A stretch of DNA of 64,000 nucleotides from Glomus cerebriforme (Eukaryota; Glomeromycota; Glomeromycetes; Glomerales; Glomeraceae). This document shows positions 34,622-47,050 of this stretch, piece after piece; within the stretch, counting starts at the first letter, position 1; each line of letters begins with the position of its first letter. A program made the position numbers and the translations under genes. The stretch lies in the NCBI GenBank assembly GCA_003550305.1, contig QKYT01000227.1:79878-143877 (forward strand), written 5' to 3'. Below the pieces are notes generated by a model. It was given only the letters and a program-made list of their open reading frames with translations. It was not told where the DNA came from and ran no database searches.

Positions 34622-37600
34622 ATGTCTCCAGAAGGAGATGATTTTAAACCTAGCGAACCTTATACTCATCGGTTGCGTAGAATTCTTGATGAGTATCCCG
34701 ATGGTTCACAAGTTCTTCGTGAAATTCTTCAAAATTCGGATGATGCTAGGAGTACCGAGCAAATTTTCATTTTGGATCATAACACATATCCTTCGGATAG
34801 TTTATTTAATCCAGAATTTCATAGATTTCAAGGTCCTGCACTTTTGGCAAAAAATAGTGAAATTTTTAAGGAAAGAGATTTTGATTCTTTGCTAAAACTG
34901 GCTGATAGTGAAAAACGTGATCAATTTGATAAAATTGGAGGTAAAATTTTTAATTTTCTTTACTGCACAGCAATAATTTATTGATATATTCTAATAACGT
35001 TCTCTATGTACATATTTATTTATTTTATTTATTTAGTGATGGGAGTCGGTTTTAATTCAATCTATCATCTTACCGATTCTCCCTCATTCATTACTGGTGG
35101 TAAATACGTTATCCTTGATCCACATGAATGGTATTATAACGGTGGCAAAAAATTCAGCTTTATTGAAAAGAATTTAGCCGAAGGATATCCCGATCAATTT
35201 GCTCCTTTTAAAATCCCGAGTAATGAGCCATGTGATAAACCATTCAAAAAACCATTTGATGGCACAATCTTTCGTTATCCTCTTCGTAATTCTAAAAAAT
35301 CAGATATTTCTGAAAAAATTTATACGCCAGAAGAAATTTCGATTATGTTTCGTAATTTTTATGAAAAAGAAAGCATAAATTGTTTGTTATTTTTAAAATA
35401 TATTGAGCGTATTTGTTTCTATGAACTGAAAAAAGGGGCTAAAAAACTTGAATTACTTTACACGATTCAATTGGAAAATGCTGACGAAGTTCGTCAACAA
35501 CGTCGTTTGGTAAATGAAAATATTATACCAATGATGGATTTATTGAGATTAAAGAACTTTAGCAGTAAAAATAATTTAGAAACGTCATCTTATGTTGCAT
35601 CATTTTCTCGACAACAAAAAAATTATCCTAAAGAAATCAATTCATGGTTAATTTTAAATTATCTTAATGATTTACTCGAAACTGAAACATATTTCCAAAA
35701 GCAATACGGTAAAAATATAAGAGAATATAAATTCATCCCGAATGTTGGTCTAGCTGCTCCTTTGAATAATTCAAATAGTACTGGAAGATTATTTTGCTTT
35801 TTACCTCTTCCCATTGATATGCCTTTTTCCGTTTCCGTGCATGGATATTTTGCGGTAGATATCAATGAAGTTCTAATATTGTTAAATTATGAATATATTC
35901 TTAAAAATAAAAAAAAAATTTTTTTTTTTTTTTTGTTTCTTAACAGGTTAGCACTAATCGACGTTCTTTATGGTCAGCTGCAGATAATGAAGACTTGGTA
36001 AATAAACAGACTCTTTTTTTATATTATATGTATACAATAAATTTATATATTAATTATTAAATATTAAATATTGAAATTCAAGGCGGATGATGCATCAGCG
36101 CGTCTGAAGGTTAAATGGAATTCATATTTATTTGACAAAGTCTTACCCAAAGCTTGGGCAAAATTTCTTCGTGAACTACCATTTAAAGTTTCTATTGATC
36201 AATCAAACGATATACATAATTTTTGGCCAATAGCTAAAAAAGATAATAAAGAGACATCAGGCAACATAAATATTTTTTGCAAGGATTTGTTGCCAAACAC
36301 CATAGAAAATCTTGATATTAAGGATCACGTGTTCGAAGGACCTCCTTCTTCAATTACAATTGGAGCGGTATCTGAAGTTTCAGCAAATTCATATAATATG
36401 GCACCATTTCAAGAATCCGAATTTTATTGGCTTTCACTTTACAATGGCTATTTGGGAGATCATACTTTTGACTTACCTGTAATAGTTAGAAGTATTGGAT
36501 TTCCCGTAATATCAACTTCTTATTCTATTGTTAAAGCGTTGAAAGAATCTACTAGACACAAACGCTCCCTCAAGTTTATATCTCCTACTATTATTCGTAC
36601 TTACTTAAAATCAAATTATGCTAAATGGAGAGATGGTGCAATAGGGAAAGAAAAAGTCTTAAAATTATTTGAATACATATTACAAGATAAAAATTTTAGT
36701 GCATTAGAAGGTTTCAATATGATTCCACTCGCGAATGGTAATCTTGGTACTTTAACACGATCCAGAAATTCTTACGTGTATATTGATCCAGATAATAATA
36801 ATGATGATTATATAAATAATGAACGCCATATATTCACAAATCAATTGAACAAATTTATTGATCATTCAATTGATTCCGGGTTGTATGATCTGTTGTACAA
36901 GAATGCAAAAGCTGGATGGAATCTAAATATCAAAATATTGAATGAATCTGCTGTTGCTGACATGATTAGATTCTCACTGGGTTATACAAGACATACAAAT
37001 AATTTTGAAGAAATACCAATGCCAAACGATCATGAGTGGATTTATCGGTTATGGGATAACCTAAATTATAGAGATTGGGATTTGGGGAATTTTGAAGATA
37101 CTCATTTAATCCCAACAAGTCGCTCTACTCTTAGAAAGCTAAAAACTCCTAGAAAGATTTTTTCGAGTATAATAAGCAATAATGTTTCAATTAAACCTTT
37201 AATTCCTATTTTGGAAAAATTTGGTGCTGTTTTTGTTGACAATAAATTTGACTATAGAAAATTTTCTGAATGGTATAAGTGAGTATTCTAAATAATAATC
37301 ATTTTATGCGGTGCATGAATAAACTAAATATCTTTTTTAACTTTGTTAGGATAACTCCTTATATTATCAAGCTTGATGATATTATATCTGTTCTGAATTC
37401 GTTCCTAGCTGATCCTTCATATCCAAGGAATTTAAATTACCAGTTACGAACAGATGAAATATCGGTACTCGTTAATTATCTATCTATCTATTTACGACAG
37501 AATCAACATCATCTAATGCCAAGACATATTGAAGTTCTCAAATATTTTCCAATTTTTACTAAACTCGATCATAGTTCGCCAATTTCATTGTTATCTGGAA

Positions 37601-40600
37601 ATAATAGAAATTGGTATCTTTTACCTCGTGAAGAAAATTATGGGAAAATTATTTATCCAAGTCATATGGGAGGATTTCTTAATACAAGTTCACAAGATTT
37701 ATGTTATATATTGGAAAATATTATTAAGATTCCTCGATTATCAATATATGATTATTGGAAACAATATGTGATACCATTTCTTGAATCGCAAACACAAAAA
37801 GATATAGATATAGTAATTAACAAACTTTTTGATCGATTATCACATTTACATAGTCTTGATGCAAACTTGATAGTTGTTCTCGGAAAAAAGTCTTTTGTAC
37901 CAGCTGGTACACTTAAAATGTCGCAACGACAACAAATGCCTCACAACGCAAGGTTAGTTAAACGGCCAATAGAACTATTTGATCCAGAAGAAAAGTTCAC
38001 TGATCTATTTTTTGAGGATGAGCAAGTCTTTCCTGCTGGTAAATATGGAATCCCACAGGGCTCATTTTTTTCGACCAATTTCCTTTCGAATTTGAGAACT
38101 TTAGGAATTAAAAAAGTTCTTTCTCCAAATGATATCATTTTTCGGATCGATACTATTATGGCGCGAAGGCAAACTTCCAGCATTAATGACTTAATTCATA
38201 CCAAGGCACTTAAGCTTTTAAAATACATTGATGAGAATTGGGATCGGTTAAATAATAATAATGTATTCTTGGGAGATGCTATTTTAAAAAAAGATTGGAT
38301 CCCTACGGTTGACGAATCTGGTAGGAAATTTTTTTCGAAACCTGAAGAGTGTTATTACAAAGAATACAAATATCTAGTTTGTTCTGTTGCACCGGTTCTG
38401 GATTATAGTCCCAAAAATATAAATTTTTTGAATTATTTGAATTGGCATGTTTCTCCCGACGTTGAAGTGGTTTTAGGACAACTGAAATTTTGTCGTGATT
38501 GTGTTACTAGAAAACAACCACCAAATGAGTTAGAATCTATTTGTAACGCGATTTACAAATACATGTATGAAGCTTTTCAAAATGATAAGTCTTCATTTGA
38601 TTATATGAAGAGTACTTTGGAAAATGAATCATGGATTTTATGTGATGGTACATTTCATCCAAGTGACAAAGTTATCGTCAAACTTTCTGATGAATTTCTA
38701 GGTAACGATTCCTTAGTTGTTAGACTTCCTCTAATTTATACAATTAAATTTGAGAATTTATTTGAGGCTATGGGAGTTCGAGATCAGATTGGAGTAAAGG
38801 ACTTAATTTTAATTATTAAAAATAAAAGAAATGAGAATAAAGATCTATCAATAGACGAAACAAAAAATGTTATCCAAATTCTCGAACAGATTATAAAAAT
38901 ACAAAAAGAAGAGAAGAATCCGGAAGGATTGAATGGATTATTAATTCCAAGTACAAACAATGTGCTTGTGGATTTACAAGAAATTCATTTTGATGACATG
39001 GGAGATAGACTTGACAACGAAAAGAAAAGCAAATATAAAATTGCTCATCCTCTTATACGCTTGCATATCGCCGAGGCATTAAATATGCAAACTTTAGCAG
39101 GAAAAATATGTGGTAACTATAATAAATTATATAGTGTTCTATGATAATATCAGACTTCTAAAAACCCACATCATTTAAATAATAATTATTAGATACTGAC
39201 TGGGAGCCATATGAACAAAATGAATCATTAACCACCAGTATTAAAAATATTATTCAGGTAAGTCTTACATTTTATTTTAATGTTCCATTTTATTTATATT
39301 GTTAACATTTAAATCTTTCGTAATAACCAGGATTATTCGTCAAATCAGCTAATTAAAGAGTTTCTCCAAGTAAGTAATTTTTATAATAATATAATAATAT
39401 TATTAAACATTTATATTTATAAGTAATAAAATTTATATAAAAATAGAATGCAGATGATGCAAACGCCAAGCATTTTTCAGTAATCTTAGACCGAAGACAA
39501 CATGATGATTCTAAAAAATCTTTATTATCAAAAGAAATGGAAAATTGGCAAGGTCCTGCAATTTGGATTTATAACGACGCAACATTTTCAGAGGATGATT
39601 TTCAAGCTTTGATTAAACTCGGAATTGGAGGAAAATCTCGTGATAACAATGAAAATGATACAAGAATTGGAAAATTTGGAAAAGGATTCAATTGTGCTTT
39701 TCATGTTACAGATTTACCAAGCTTTGTGAGTGGAGAATATATTGCGTTTTTAGACCCGCATGCAAAATTTCTTCCGGCTAACGGATACCCTCCTAAAAGA
39801 TTAAAAGGGATCCGAAAGAATTTTATTGAAAGTGAATTTAAGAAAAGTTTTCCAGATCAATGCCATCCTTATGAAACCATAGGTTATGATTTTAATATTG
39901 ATTTTACAAAAGAATTCAATGGAACGTTGTTTAGACTTCCACTTAGGACTCGTAAATTGGCAAATCAAAGTAAAATTTCGAATAAATTTTTTGAAATTAA
40001 TGAAATCCTTGGACTATTTGAACTATTTAATAGTAAAGAGATGCTCTTTTTAAGAAACATAGAATCATGTAGTATATATGATATGAAAGATCAAAACCCC
40101 CCTCAACTAATATGGCAAGCAAAAATTAATAATAATAAGAGTTGTCAAAATTTTCGTCAAAAAGTTATTGATAGTATTGATGATGCACAAATCTATCAAT
40201 TAGATATTGAAATAATCGATAACACGCAAAAAGGTTCAGAAATATGGGCTATATGCACGGGAGGACATGATAGAATCAAATCAGAATTTAATGAACTTAA
40301 AGAATTTTCGAAAGAAAAACGACTCAAGGTAAACATCATAAAATATTCAAATTAATTTTATTTATATTTTAATGATATTTGAATTTATAATATTTGTTAT
40401 TTATTTATAAAGCCAAGAGGTGGAGTTGCTTCTTTACTTGCTCGATCAGATAAAAAATCATTGGATGGACTAAAAGCTGAATCGGTAGAGTTGATTTTTT
40501 CTGTTATAATTATTTTTTATCAAGTATTTAACAAGTATTAACCTATTAATAAATTTTTATTTTTGCTTTATAGTTTCCAAATCCTCCTGAAATCAGAGGC

Positions 40601-43600
40601 GAAATATTTTCTTATTTATCTTTATCAATGAAAAGCCAGTTGGGAGTTCATTTGAATGGAAACTTTTCTTTAATTAGTGCAAGACTGCAATCTGAAAATG
40701 ACTTTTTAAAATCTAATTGTGATGATGCAAAATGGAATAGATATATTCTTCTTGAAGTTTTACCTGATTTGCATACTAAACTACTTGAATATATTGTAGA
40801 GCTTGAAAAAGTCAGGCATATGAAAGAAAACTCAAACTTCATTTCTCATATCACAAATAATCTTTGGCCAATTAGTAAATATGATTCAACTATGGATTTG
40901 TTCAAAACTTACGGTTTAAATGTTATTAGAAGGCTAGGTCATAATAGAGAAAAAAAGTTTTTCTGGACCGAAGCTAATGGTGGACAATTTGTTTCATTAC
41001 AAATAGCTAGAATTCTTGAGAAAGAACAACTCAATATTGCTAATATATTGATCAATTTAAAAGTTCCAATTCAAGTTGTGAAGCTCGATAAAGAAAAAAT
41101 GGAACAACTAAACGAGATCGTTAAATCTGAAGAACCTCCAAATTTTCCTTACACGCCTATTAGCGGAAAATTAGTATGCGAAGAATTACAATTGATGAGA
41201 CCATTTAAGGATTATATTACTCGTAACGATAATACACACGATTCATTATTCCAATTACTCAATTTTATTCTTCAGGATAAAGATTCTTTTGAGAGTCTAA
41301 CTAAATTACCATTAGTTCCATTGAACGATGGTTCTGTTGGAGAGTTTGGAAAGTTCGGCGAACAAAAAGTTTATTATATCGGTAAACAAAAACATTTAGA
41401 ATTGTTTCCGATTGCTGGTCCATCTAAATTTATCTCTCTTCGCTTGCCGAAGGACCTGTTGGAAATTTTCTCCGGTGACGAATTTTCTAAAGTTACAAAT
41501 ATCCAAAAATTTGATGTTTCGGCAATTTTAGCCCTTTTAAAAGATGAATTACCAAATGTAAATATATTACCATGGAATCCAAATAGTAGATCTATACCAA
41601 ATAAAAATTGGCTTGAAAAAATTTGGTCAATGTTAAATAAATCTGAAGATATAGAATTTACAAACCTTTCGGAATTACCTCTATTGCCCGTGATCAAACC
41701 TTCCGATATACTTATTCAGCCTGATATAGCAAATCCAATTTTATATATACCTGAAAATGGACCACATAGTTTATTTTCGGTATTAGTAAAGCTAAAAGTG
41801 CGTTTTACTCATATGATATTTCCTGAAAATACTCATGATGATCTCAAAAAATGTGTTGTGCCATGCACTTCTATAAATATAATTAATTCTTTGGAGAAGG
41901 CTTTACTATACACAAATATGAAGGATATGAAGCAATTGTTTAAAAATAGTGAATTATCATCGTCTGATTATGAAAATTTTAGAACATTTATTAAAGTAGA
42001 ACTCGATACTTTAATAGGTAAGTAAAAGAAAATTTATTCATTTTTTTAATAAATGATTAATTCTATCTATTCGTATATTTTCTTTTATAATAACAATAGA
42101 ACACGGACAAAATCAAGAAAATTTTTTGAATATACTTATTTCTTTACCTATTTGGCCAATACACTCATGTGAAGACAACTTCATTGATGCAAGATCTGGA
42201 ACCCTTCTTCCATATAGCCTTCCATTTTTCTCCTTTCGTAAAAATACCAAATTCTACAAATGTGACCATGAATCTGACTTCAATACACTTATTAAATTAG
42301 GTGTCAATTTCATAAGTGAATTAGATTACGTTAAAAACCATATATTACCAGATTTTATAAGATTTTCAACTCCTCCTCAAAATTACATTCCTTTCTTGCA
42401 GAATGTTTTGTCGTTAAATAATCCAGAAATTGAAAAATATTTTAAACAACATGCAGTGATTCCTAACAAATCACTTACTGAATTTGTAAGTGCTAATACT
42501 TTATACGACACGAATAATTCTTTATTCCGCAGTATTTTTGCGGATACCGACAAAGTTTTACCGCCAGAATTACAAAATAATCCTGTTTGTTTAGAAGCTC
42601 TGGGAAGAATTGGTCTTAAACGTCAAGTGAATTGTAATACATATATTGAATGTGCACTAGAAATTGCTTTCCAGATTAGACAAGAAACATTTTCAAGAAA
42701 TGTAATTAAAAATCGAGCGAGAGATTTAGTACGGTATTTATATGAACATACTGATACTTTAGATTTTAACAATGAACAATGGAACAGAATCAAAAGGATC
42801 GAATTCGTTCCATCAGAAAAGAATATTCAAAGCCAATTTTATCAGAAACCAAAAGAAGCATCATGGTTTGAATCCTTTGAAAAGCTTTGTTCTCATAAAT
42901 ATAAGGAAATATGCTGGACTCAATGCCCATTGTTTGATGAAAATGTTGAACCAACTACTTCTTTCAATGAGCGTTATCAAGAAATTGGATTTCCACCTAC
43001 AGAACATATCATCGAACATTGGTTTGTTATTGAGAAAATGGCTAAAGAAGGATGTTGGAATAGAAGTCAAATGAAGGAGCTAAAAAAAGTAATTACCGAG
43101 ATTTATGAAGTAATGGACAAAATTTCGGAATTAGAAGACCAAAAGATGTTGATTAAATTGAAAACTAAGAAACCTAACAAGAAAATATTCTTAAATGGAG
43201 GAGATCCGTTCGATGAAAAAAACTGGGTAGCAGGAAAAGATCTTGTATTTGGTATACAAGAAGATATAGAGGAAATGTATAAAGTTAATGATTACTTAAA
43301 AGAATATAAGGATTTATTGATGCTTGCTGGGGCTTCCGAGATTGATCCACCACCACCACCAACACCAGTTCCAATATTTGATCAAAAAAATAAATTGGTT
43401 AAAACTTTGCTGGATAAATTTGAAAGACAATCAAATGAATATCATGACGTTACTTTTATTGTTGGTGAAGAGAAAATTTGTGCTAACAGATATGTGCTTT
43501 CGGGTACGTTAAATGTTTTTCTTATTTTATATTTATATATATATATTGTAATGTATTTCCTTGTTAATGTTTATCTAATTTTTTATTACATAGCTGCATC

Positions 43601-44051
43601 AACATATTTTGAAAAAATGTTTTTCGGTGGCTTAAGTGAATCAGCAAGAAACAAAATCGAGATTAAGATAAATGATATTCAACCAAATATATTTCGGGTA
43701 CTTGTTCGATGGTTATACGGGCAATCCTTTGAAGATGCAATAAATTCTGTTTTATGCAAGCGCGACGATTTTACAACAGAACAAGAAAGTTATGAATCAT
43801 ATTATTTATTACATTTGGTTAAACTGTTGAAGGTAACAGATTTTTATGGTGTTGAACTCAAAAGTAAAGTAGAAGATACAATTATACAATATATTGCTGT
43901 CAATAATGTGTGTGATGTTTTGGCATGGTCAAAAGAATCCAAAGCGACACGATTAAAAGATTACTGCAAAGAATATATTAAATCAAACAAGGAACTTGTT
44001 ACAAAACTTCATGAGGACGCAAATGAAAGATTAAAAATATCACGATTTTAG
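34622..44051 (+). CDS. Sacsin-like protein with two HSP90-type ATPase repeats and a C-terminal BTB domain
   Basis: Twelve exons encode about 2836 residues: 34622-34940, 35037-35854, 35947-35997, 36083-37278, 37350-39112, 39193-39257, 39331-39369, 39447-40328, 40413-40484, 40574-42017, 42100-43503, 43594-44051; every junction is GT-AG and keeps frame. Repeat 1 starts with an HSP90-like ATP site: REILQNSDDA (residues 33-42), then GVGFNSIYHLTD (about 109) and LDPHEW. Repeat 2 starts near 1383 with KEFLQNADDA (about 1413), then GKFGKGFNCAFHVTD (about 1492) and LDPHAK. Each ATPase is followed by the long sacsin repeat (HGYFAVSTNRRSLW; GVHLNGNFSLISARL). After a proline run (DPPPPPTPVP) comes a BTB domain (DVTFIVGEEKICANRYVLS to VRWLYG, about 2655-2760) and a helical tail. 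Sacsin is a large chaperone-like protein; BTB domains often recruit substrates to Cul3 ligases. Function here is inferred. Confidence 0.9.
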
Positions 44052-45579
44052 ATTTTTTATTGTTTTTATATTTGGAGAAGGATGGTTTTTTTTAAAAAAA
44101 ATCTATTTATTTCTATTTTTTAAAATTTAAAGATATTTACTTATTTATTTTATAATCATCTGTTAATTGGTATAGTATTAATGAAGTTGGTCAACAATTC
44201 TGAATAATTAATTATATCAGAATTTAGAAAAATATTATTAATCTCATTCCAAGTGCTAGAATTGTGTACTAAATAAATCATAATGGATTTAAATAAAATA
44301 TCATATTTTAAATAAAGTAAATTGTTCAAAAATCGTAAATAAGTTTTTTATAAATTGATATATACAAAAAAAAAATTTATGCAATGTTTACAATATAATG
44401 TTGCTAAACACTCTAAAGAACAACAATTTTTTTTTGTTTGCTTCTGATTTTTTCATCTATTGTAAAAGACTCATCATCAGAATTATTTGTTTTCGAAATT
44501 CATATTGTTTCAGTGTCTACATTATTGTTAAAATCTACAAGGTTTAAAACAGAAAGATTTCATATATATATATATATATACTTATATATACTTCAAAATT
44601 GCAAGGGAGAAAATAATAACGGAAATAGTGGATGGTACGGATTTTAAACTCCAACGCCCAATATCATGTCGTACTTGCAATAATTTTAGGCAAAGGTTGA
44701 ATATATGATTTAAAATTTAAAATATAATTACAATTTTACATTCGCGTCGTTTCTGCGCACATATGTTATACATTTTGTTTCAGATTAATCAGTTTCTGTA
44801 TCAATTTGTGTTAAAAATAAAACTATTTCTAGTCCTTTTAGGACCTTTTTAAAAAAATACTCTTCGACTCCCTTCTTCGTTACCCAATGTAGGATTGTTC
44901 CATAAAAAAAGCAAAAAAAAAAGTGACGTTTTAATAACATGATTCGATAACGTGACCTCTACGTGATCGATATTTGTGACAGAACATCTTTTAAGGAACC
45001 AATAAAATAACAAAGTGCTATGTATGTAATAACCGAATATTTTAAGTTATTTTAACGAAATATATATTTATAGTTATTATAATACAATATAATCGAAAAT
45101 TTTTTGCAGCAATATTATTTTATTATAATAAATAAATAAATAATAAAAAAAAAGCAATTATCATCATAAACAGTAAATTGTATCGTTTCGCGTTTTAAGT
45201 TTATCGTCTTTTTACTTTAAATTAAAAATAAAGTTAATTTAGAAATTATGAAACAAGTAAAAAAAAAAGATTGAAAATGGTTTAAATATAACAAAAGACT
45301 TTAGCAAAGTTGATCTTTACTACGAAAAAAATTATAAAAATTATATTTATATTTATATTTATACAGTACATATAAATCCATTATGTTACTAAGTAAGAGT
45401 ATATCATTCCATTACAATCCGGAAAAGTTTTTTGCTATGAGTCAAATAAAGAGAAATAAAATCGATTAGAAAAATATTTGATCATTGTAAATAAAAAAAA
45501 TTCAAACCCACAAACTATATCTGACATAGAGTAATAATATTTACGTTAAATACATATTATTCCCAACAATTAAAGCGTT
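44052..45579. other. Intergenic region after the sacsin-like gene
   Basis: Presumed 3' untranslated region followed by AT-rich sequence. On the minus strand near 44445-44530 an Asp/Asn/Ser-rich frame (TNNSDDESFTIDEKI) with one stop looks like the end of a decayed coding sequence, family unknown. A (TA)n microsatellite lies at about 44563-44580. Nothing else was seen. Confidence 0.45.
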
Positions 45580-46076
45580 AATGGTAGCTATAATGTTGAA
45601 ATACTACGAGAGTGGAGAGAAGGAAAAATTTTTTATTAATATTCGATACATTTGAGAAATAGATTAGACATTTTTTGTTTCTTTACCTGCTTCACGTTCG
45701 GATCGCATAAATTATTTGATACAATGTTATAGTAGAAAAATAATAAGTCGCATGTACAGTCAGACCTCCATAATTGCATACTCCATATTTGCACTCATTA
45801 TATATACCTTCCATAAATGCACCTTCTGTCTTCTGGTTTAGTCCCAATTATTTTACCTCTATAAATGCACACCCTCTCTAAATGCACTATTTATGAAAAT
45901 TTTGATATGGTCCCAAGGGGTGTGCAATTATAGAGGGTTGACTGTATTGGAAATTTACTCATACAGGCTATCACAACCAACGATTTCAGTGGTTATTATT
46001 CGTCATACTATTAAGGAAACGAAAATGATTGAATGAATAGGATAATTTGTTGGATAATTTTTAAAATAATAAAATT
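45580..46076 (-). pseudogene. Decayed fourth serine carboxypeptidase: exons 1-2 with introns
   Basis: On the minus strand, 45682-45725 reads [15 protein letters not shown] followed by GTAAAGAAAC, matching exon 2 and the donor of the three intact genes ([18 protein letters not shown]). Further along, intron 2 sequence is preserved (TATCGAATATTAATAAAAAA against TATCGAATATTAATTAAAGA in copy 2), and a degraded TAGTATT exon 3 start lies near 45610. Upstream, 45955-46076 aligns with exon 1 and its signal peptide (AATTTTATTATT, CAAATTATCC, CCTTAATAGTATG), but the start codon is gone. The exon 2 acceptor and first codons are deleted. A MITE (45757-45944) sits in intron 1. It has the opposite orientation to the functional cluster and lies 12 kb away, so it is a dispersed, dead paralogue. 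Confidence 0.85.
45757..45944. mobile_element. 188-bp MITE with CAGTCA termini and TA duplication
   Basis: Inverted ends CAGTCAGACCTCCATAATTG (45757) and CAATTATAGAGGGTTGACTG (45944) are flanked by TA on both sides. Internal CCTCTATAAATGCACACC words repeat the end sequence. It has the ends of Tigger/pogo-type non-autonomous elements and resembles the MITE at 60260-60445. It is inserted in intron 1 of the carboxypeptidase relic. Confidence 0.85.
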
Positions 46077-47050
46077 CTATATAAAGTCCTTTTATATATA
46101 TATATATATTGAAGGAATAATTTTTTTTATTCGATCAAACAAATCATGTCATTGACTACATTATCAACGACAATTATTTGCTTATCTTATTACTTGTTGT
46201 TACTCTCAAATTCTCGCTCTAATCAACTTTAATAATCTTTTTCTTTAAAAAATAATTCTTTATATACTGTATATAGTTATTGAAAAGTATTTTTAGTAAA
46301 GTAAGGAAAAAGTTTGATACGTAACAAAAGATAAGGGGTGACAGTTTTTTATTTATTTTTTCGGATAAAATAATATTTACTGTATTTAAAAAACAAAATA
46401 ATTTAAAAATTGTACACAAATTATAAAATATTCTTTTATTAGAATTAAAATTCCTTTACTTGTATGATCTTTTTTTTTGTTTATTTGATTGATACTTTTT
46501 CCATATACGGAATATTAACTATATAATCAAATAATCTTGTGTAATTAATATAGTAAAATCGACCGTCGATAGTCGAATATATGAAACGAATTTTCGTTGT
46601 TGCTGTGCTTTAAACAGAGAGGCTATATAAATAATTATGCACTTCAATCTACGAAATAAAATCTAATCAAATTAATCATTGTATAATAAAGAGATAAGTC
46701 TGAGATTCTAATTCAAATGTTACCCAAAAATATTAAGAAAAATTATATATAGAATTTTACTTAAAATTACTAGCATTAGTATTATATATATAACAACATT
46801 GTCGCACAAAATGCTATTAACATAATTCCGATTTATTTAGCTGTTATATTATATCATGATCGTATTATTGCATATATGTCACGTCACGTTCCATATGTTG
46901 CAACAGTAAAATCTTTTCAGAACAAATTTGTCAAATATATAAAAAGAATGAAATTTATTTTTTTTTTTTTTGTTTTTGTTTTGTTTAATTGTAAAACTTT
47001 TTTCAACACTTTTTTTTATTTATTTTTTTTAAAAAACAAAAATAAATAAA
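46077..47050. other. Intergenic region before the F-box pair
   Basis: A (TA)n tract follows the relic at about 46096-46110 and may belong to the relic's promoter. The minus-strand open frame 46219-46419 is A/T-driven and unsupported. The last 100 bp before the F-box ATG are T-rich and then A-rich, a typical short fungal leader. No other feature. Confidence 0.45.
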
